Shown here one piece after another: positions 60,964 through 64,000 of a stretch of DNA of 64,000 nucleotides; positions within the stretch are counted from its first letter, which is position 1; each line of letters opens with the position of its first letter. The position numbers and the translations under genes were made by a program. The stretch spans positions 1 through 64,000 of the forward strand of contig CAJYGB010000016.1 of the NCBI GenBank assembly GCA_913774355.1, in the 5' to 3' direction. Below the pieces are notes generated by a model that had not been told where the DNA came from, made no database searches, and saw only the letters and a list, made by a program, of their open reading frames with translations. The stretch is from an uncultured Chryseobacterium sp. (GTDB lineage: Bacteria; Bacteroidota; Bacteroidia; Flavobacteriales; Weeksellaceae).

Positions 60964-60991
60964 AACATCGGAAGTTTCCGGTGTTTTTTTT
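60964..60991 (+). terminator. Intrinsic terminator of the fibre-like operon
   Basis: AACATCGGAA and TTCCGGTGTT form a 10-bp stem with one G-T pair and a GT loop, followed by a run of T. Confidence 0.9.
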
Positions 60992-61130
60992 GTGTTTTCC
61001 TCATTTAAAATGGAAGAATTTATTTTTTGCAAACTTTTCCATTAAGAGTGACGAGCTGTTCCTACAAAATTATCTGTAAAATATAAAGCAGTTTGCGCTT
61101 TATAGATTTATTCTATCAATATCCATTTTT

Positions 61131-61138
61131 TATTTTTG
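61131..61138 (+). promoter_or_regulatory. Possible -7 box of the MBL/rhodanese gene
   Basis: TATTTTTG matches TAnnTTTG, 69 nt before the ATG, in AT-rich sequence without a clear TTTG at 19 nt. Confidence 0.4.
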
Positions 61139-61207
61139 GTGGTATTAAAAAAATAAACACGATTTTTGTATTTCAAATAAGAAACATTAAACGGATACAA
61201 TCACAGA

Positions 61208-62617
61208 ATGAAAGTTGAACAAATATACACAGGATGCCTGGCCCAGGGTGCGTACTACATCGTATCCGAAAATGAAGCCGCGATCATCGATCCGCTCCGG
61301 GAGGTAACACCTTACCTGGACCGGCTGGAAAAAGACAAGGTTACTTTAAAATATATCTTTGAAACCCATTTTCATGCAGATTTCGTCTCGGGACACCTGG
61401 ATCTCAGCAAAAAAACCGGCGCACCCGTGGTATACGGACCTACAGCTCAGCCGGAATTTGAAGCCATTATTGCAGAAGACGGCCAGATCTTTACCATCGG
61501 AAGCATAAAGATAAAAGTACTTCACACGCCCGGCCACACAATGGAGAGCACCACTTACCTGCTGATTGACGAGAATGGAACGGAAACCGCTATTTTTACG
61601 GGGGATACTCTGTTTTTGGGAGATGTAGGAAGGCCTGATCTTGCCCAAAAAGCAGGAAGCCTCACACAGGAAGACCTTGCAGGAATATTATATGAAAGCC
61701 TGCAGACGAAAATCATGCCTTTGGACGACAGTATTACGGTATATCCGGCACATGGCGCAGGTTCGGCATGCGGAAAAAACATGCAGAAAGAAACCGTAGA
61801 TATCCTGGGTAATCAGAAAAAGACGAATTATGCCTTAAATCAGCCGGATAAAGCATCTTTTGTGCGAGAAGTGCTGGATGGCTTAACTGCTCCTCCAAAA
61901 TATTTCGGGATGAATGTTGCCTTAAATAAAGGAGGCTACGAAAGTCTTGATATCGTAATGGACAAGGGACTTACACCGGTTTTGGCAGAAGACTTCGAAG
62001 CATACGCGGAAGAAACAGGAGCATTGATTTTAGACACGAGAAATCCTGGCGATTTCTGGAAAGGATTTATCCCGAATTCCATTAATATCGGGCTGAAAGG
62101 TGATTTTGCTCCTTGGGTAGGCACGCTGATTGTCGACGTAAAACACCCTCTGCTATTAGTTGTGGAAGAAGGAACCGAAGAAGAAGCCATTACAAGACTC
62201 AGCCGCGTGGGCTTTGATAATGTCCTGGGTTATCTGAAAGGTGGTTTTGAAGCATGGAAAAACAGCGGTGGAGAAACAGACGAGATACACAGAATTTCTC
62301 CGGAAGAATTTTCACAACAGTTTACAGCAGATTCCAAAGTGATCGATGTTCGTAAAATATCAGAATATTCTGCGGAGCATATCGATAATGCCTACAATAA
62401 GCCTTTAGACACAATAAGCGATTGGGTGAAAACCATTAATGGTGCCGAACATTTCTTTCTTCACTGCGCAGGAGGCTATCGGAGTATGATTGCGGCAAGC
62501 ATCCTGAATTCGCATGGCATCCGAAATTTTACCGAAATAGAAGGCGGCTTCGGTGCCATTAAAAAAACGGAAAAGTTTCCGACCACGGATTTTATCTGTC
62601 AGTCAAAAGTAATTTAA
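61208..62617 (+). CDS. Metallo-beta-lactamase-fold hydrolase fused to two rhodanese domains
   Basis: 469 residues. Residues 1-240 are an MBL domain of the persulfide dioxygenase/glyoxalase II type: THFHADFVSGH (His54, His56, Asp58, His63), TPGHTMEST, FTGDTLFLGDVGRPDL and VYPAHGAGSACG. Two rhodanese domains follow. The first (about 265-365) has LVVEEGTEEE where the catalytic Cys loop should be and so is inactive. The second has the full loop HCAGGYRS with Cys420. Such fusions oxidise glutathione- or thiol-bound persulfides. Thioredoxin follows 156 nt later and could supply thiol reduction. Confidence 0.88.
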   Translation: MKVEQIYTGCLAQGAYYIVSENEAAIIDPLREVTPYLDRLEKDKVTLKYIFETHFHADFVSGHLDLSKKTGAPVVYGPTAQPEFEAIIAEDGQIFTIGSIKIKVLHTPGHTMESTTYLLIDENGTETAIFTGDTLFLGDVGRPDLAQKAGSLTQEDLAGILYESLQTKIMPLDDSITVYPAHGAGSACGKNMQKETVDILGNQKKTNYALNQPDKASFVREVLDGLTAPPKYFGMNVALNKGGYESLDIVMDKGLTPVLAEDFEAYAEETGALILDTRNPGDFWKGFIPNSINIGLKGDFAPWVGTLIVDVKHPLLLVVEEGTEEEAITRLSRVGFDNVLGYLKGGFEAWKNSGGETDEIHRISPEEFSQQFTADSKVIDVRKISEYSAEHIDNAYNKPLDTISDWVKTINGAEHFFLHCAGGYRSMIAASILNSHGIRNFTEIEGGFGAIKKTEKFPTTDFICQSKVI

Positions 62618-62662
62618 AATGGAATTATTTTTGCAATAATTCGTATGCATAACAAATTCAAT

Positions 62663-62748
62663 ACACTTTAGTTTGTAAAACGTATTTAAAGCACCTGTCT
62701 GATAAGTTCGGATATTTTAAGTGATTTAAATTTTATAAACTAAAGTGT
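62663..62748. repeat. Inverted repeat, 15-nt arms, between the persulfide enzyme and thioredoxin
   Basis: ACACTTTAGTTTGTA (62663-62677) and TATAAACTAAAGTGT (62734-62748) are inverted copies with one mismatch, separated by 56 nt. No T tract follows, so it is not a plain terminator. No target-site duplication is evident at the ends. Confidence 0.55.
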
Positions 62749-62773
62749 TTCTTTTAATTAAAACCAATATTCT

Positions 62774-63073
62774 ATGTCACAAAAATTTCAGGAAATTATT
62801 GATTCAGAAAGGCCGGTACTGATCGACTTCTTTGCTACCTGGTGCCAACCGTGCAAAGTACAGTCTTCCGTTTTAAATACCGTAAAAGAAAATGTTGGTG
62901 AAAATGCCAGGATCATTAAAGTGGACGTAGACCAGTACCCGGCATTGGCCAGTCATTATGGCGTCCGGGGAGTTCCTACCCTTGCAATCTTTAAAAAAGG
63001 AGAAATGCTATGGAAAGAAAGCGGCGTACATGACGTGAATACTTTAACGCAGCTTTTAAAACAATATACTTAA
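62774..63073 (+). CDS. Thioredoxin-family protein
   Basis: 99 residues, single thioredoxin domain. The active site WCQPCK has Cys24 and Cys27 (CQPC rather than the classical CGPC), and cis-Pro is in RGVPTLAIFK. No signal peptide is present, so it is cytoplasmic and probably a thiol reductant. It may support the persulfide enzyme upstream. It ends at a strong hairpin. Confidence 0.92.
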   Translation: MSQKFQEIIDSERPVLIDFFATWCQPCKVQSSVLNTVKENVGENARIIKVDVDQYPALASHYGVRGVPTLAIFKKGEMLWKESGVHDVNTLTQLLKQYT

Positions 63074-63080
63074 ATACAAG

Positions 63081-63121
63081 AGTAAGTCTGAGGCAAAAAT
63101 TGATCCTCAGCCTTACTTTTT
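63081..63121. terminator. Intrinsic terminator between thioredoxin and nitrilase genes
   Basis: AGTAAG-t-CTGAGG and CCTCAG-c-CTTACT form a 13-position stem with one mismatch and an 11-nt loop, then TTTTT. It touches the stop codon of the convergent nitrilase gene and may serve both. Confidence 0.88.
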
Positions 63122-63872
63122 ATAACTCAATCGAGAAAGAATCGCGATCGTTCAGAAACCGGAAATGGTTCCTGAATTTTTTAAGATCTTCCAAATTAAC
63201 TTCCGCTGTAACGAGATTACCCTTTTTATCTGATATCTCCGTTCCGTCTGCAAAAAAACAATGGGAGCTTTCCTGGTAAAACAAACTATTTCCATCGGTC
63301 CCGATCCTGTTTAACCCGAAAACAAAAGCCAGGTTCTCAATAGCCCTTGCCTTCAACAGATGTTCCCAGGCTCCGACCCTTTTTTCAGGCCAGTTGGCTA
63401 CGTACAGAATAGCATCATAATCGTTATTGTTTCTTGCGAAAACCGGAAAACGCAGATCATAGCAGACCTGCAGCAATATCCTGAACCCTTTATAATGTAC
63501 AATAACCCTTTCTTTTCCAGGGGCATATACTTTATCTTCCCCTGAGAAAGAAAACAAATGCCTTTTATTATAAAGGTCAATATGGGAATCCGGATGCACA
63601 AAATACATCCTGTTGTAAAAAAGGCCATTGTCTTCTACAGGAGCACTTCCACAGAAGGCCGCATTTTTTTCTTTCGCCATTTTCTTAAGGAATTCCAGCG
63701 ATTCCAGATTCCGGTCGGAGACTTCCGAGGCATCCATGCAGAAGCCCGTCGAAAACATTTCCGGGAGCAGGAACAAATCCGCTTCCTGATTCTGCAGTTC
63801 TTTTTCAATACGCTGAAAGTTTTCCGTTTTATTTTTCCAGACAATATCCAGATTCAGTCCTGTAATCTTCAT
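63120..63872 (-). CDS. Carbon-nitrogen hydrolase, omega-amidase (YafV/NIT2)-like
   Basis: 250 residues, full length for the family. Catalytic triad: Glu38 in LLPEMFSTGF, Lys103 in YNKRHLFSFSGE, Cys137 in LLQVCYDLRFPVFARN. This branch usually hydrolyses alpha-ketoglutaramate or alpha-ketosuccinamate, salvaging products of glutamine and asparagine transamination. The order of motifs and FSTGFCMDASEV fit YafV. It is the last gene of the window on the minus strand. Confidence 0.92.
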   Translation of the reverse strand: MKITGLNLDIVWKNKTENFQRIEKELQNQEADLFLLPEMFSTGFCMDASEVSDRNLESLEFLKKMAKEKNAAFCGSAPVEDNGLFYNRMYFVHPDSHIDLYNKRHLFSFSGEDKVYAPGKERVIVHYKGFRILLQVCYDLRFPVFARNNNDYDAILYVANWPEKRVGAWEHLLKARAIENLAFVFGLNRIGTDGNSLFYQESSHCFFADGTEISDKKGNLVTAEVNLEDLKKFRNHFRFLNDRDSFSIEL

Positions 63873-63925
63873 AAACTTTGTTAAAAAACTTCCCTAAAAA
63901 TACGATTTTTCATTGATTTCGGTTT

Positions 63926-63933
63926 TATTTTTG
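63926..63933 (+). promoter_or_regulatory. Possible -7 box leading out of the window
   Basis: TATTTTTG matches TAnnTTTG, pointing toward the right edge. No coding frame starts before 64000, so its gene would lie outside. Confidence 0.3.
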
Positions 63934-64000
63934 TTGCGGATGTCGTAAACTGCAAAAGTTTAAACAAGTTTGGTATTGATACGGCATTTATCTTTTAGCT

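Overview
The window looks like chromosomal DNA of a Flavobacteriia bacterium, most likely Chryseobacterium or a close Weeksellaceae relative. Seen in the sequence: flavobacterial promoter cores (TAnnTTTG, sometimes with TTTG 19 nt upstream), no clear Shine-Dalgarno sites, and a type IX secretion sorting tail. Family-level support comes from a type III glutamine synthetase, DUF4835, DUF5687, DUF6909 and DUF5808 proteins, and an Rpb6-like omega subunit. No tRNA, rRNA, CRISPR array or prophage was recognised. Almost every gene is intact.

Layout. 1-2.2 kb is accessory: the last codons of an IS3-type transposase, two tandem copies of a tiny acidic gene, and a WYL-domain regulator. All three promoters carry the same operator-like inverted repeat at the same distance from the -7 box. 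2.3-9.4 kb holds a secreted TonB-C-like protein, tadA, coaX, an M1 peptidase, a DinB protein and a DUF6909 protein. 10-14 kb holds type III glnA, a lipoprotein NlpC/P60 peptidase and a pentapeptide-repeat protein. 14.1-19.8 kb is the rod-shape operon mreB-mreC-mreD-mrdA-rodA (minus strand). Divergent from it, 20.2-25.4 kb is a haem operon (hemA, hemC, hemD, hemE) that encloses two secreted genes, DUF1287 and an amidase.

25.5-39.6 kb is mostly minus strand: an ABC exporter pair, recN, DUF4835, coaBC, rpoZ-like, bamD and a TetR regulator. This normally compact cluster is opened in two places, by an AT-rich T9SS-secreted ELWxxDGT-repeat protein and by an MBOAT/SGNH O-acylation pair. 39.7-42.3 kb has a TatD-like hydrolase, tcdA, rnpA and a DUF4126 membrane protein. 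42.3-50.4 kb has a small membrane protein, a long disordered TPR-like protein, lptE, a membrane protein, a sigma-54 activator, a small secreted protein, a DUF1016 nuclease and miaB.

50.5-52.1 kb is an operon of three secreted TonB-C-like paralogues. It is followed by a poxB-like enzyme, lysA, a DUF5808 peptide, a DnaQ-type exonuclease with a degenerate GIY-YIG-like segment, and a HerA-like ATPase. 59-61 kb is an operon of three secreted paralogues with tail-fibre-like N-termini. The window ends with a metallo-beta-lactamase/double-rhodanese fusion, a thioredoxin and an omega-amidase-like nitrilase.

The best candidates for something undescribed are the WYL regulator with its duplicated micro-gene and shared operator, the three-gene secreted fibre-like operon, and the disordered protein with repeated short motifs next to lptE.
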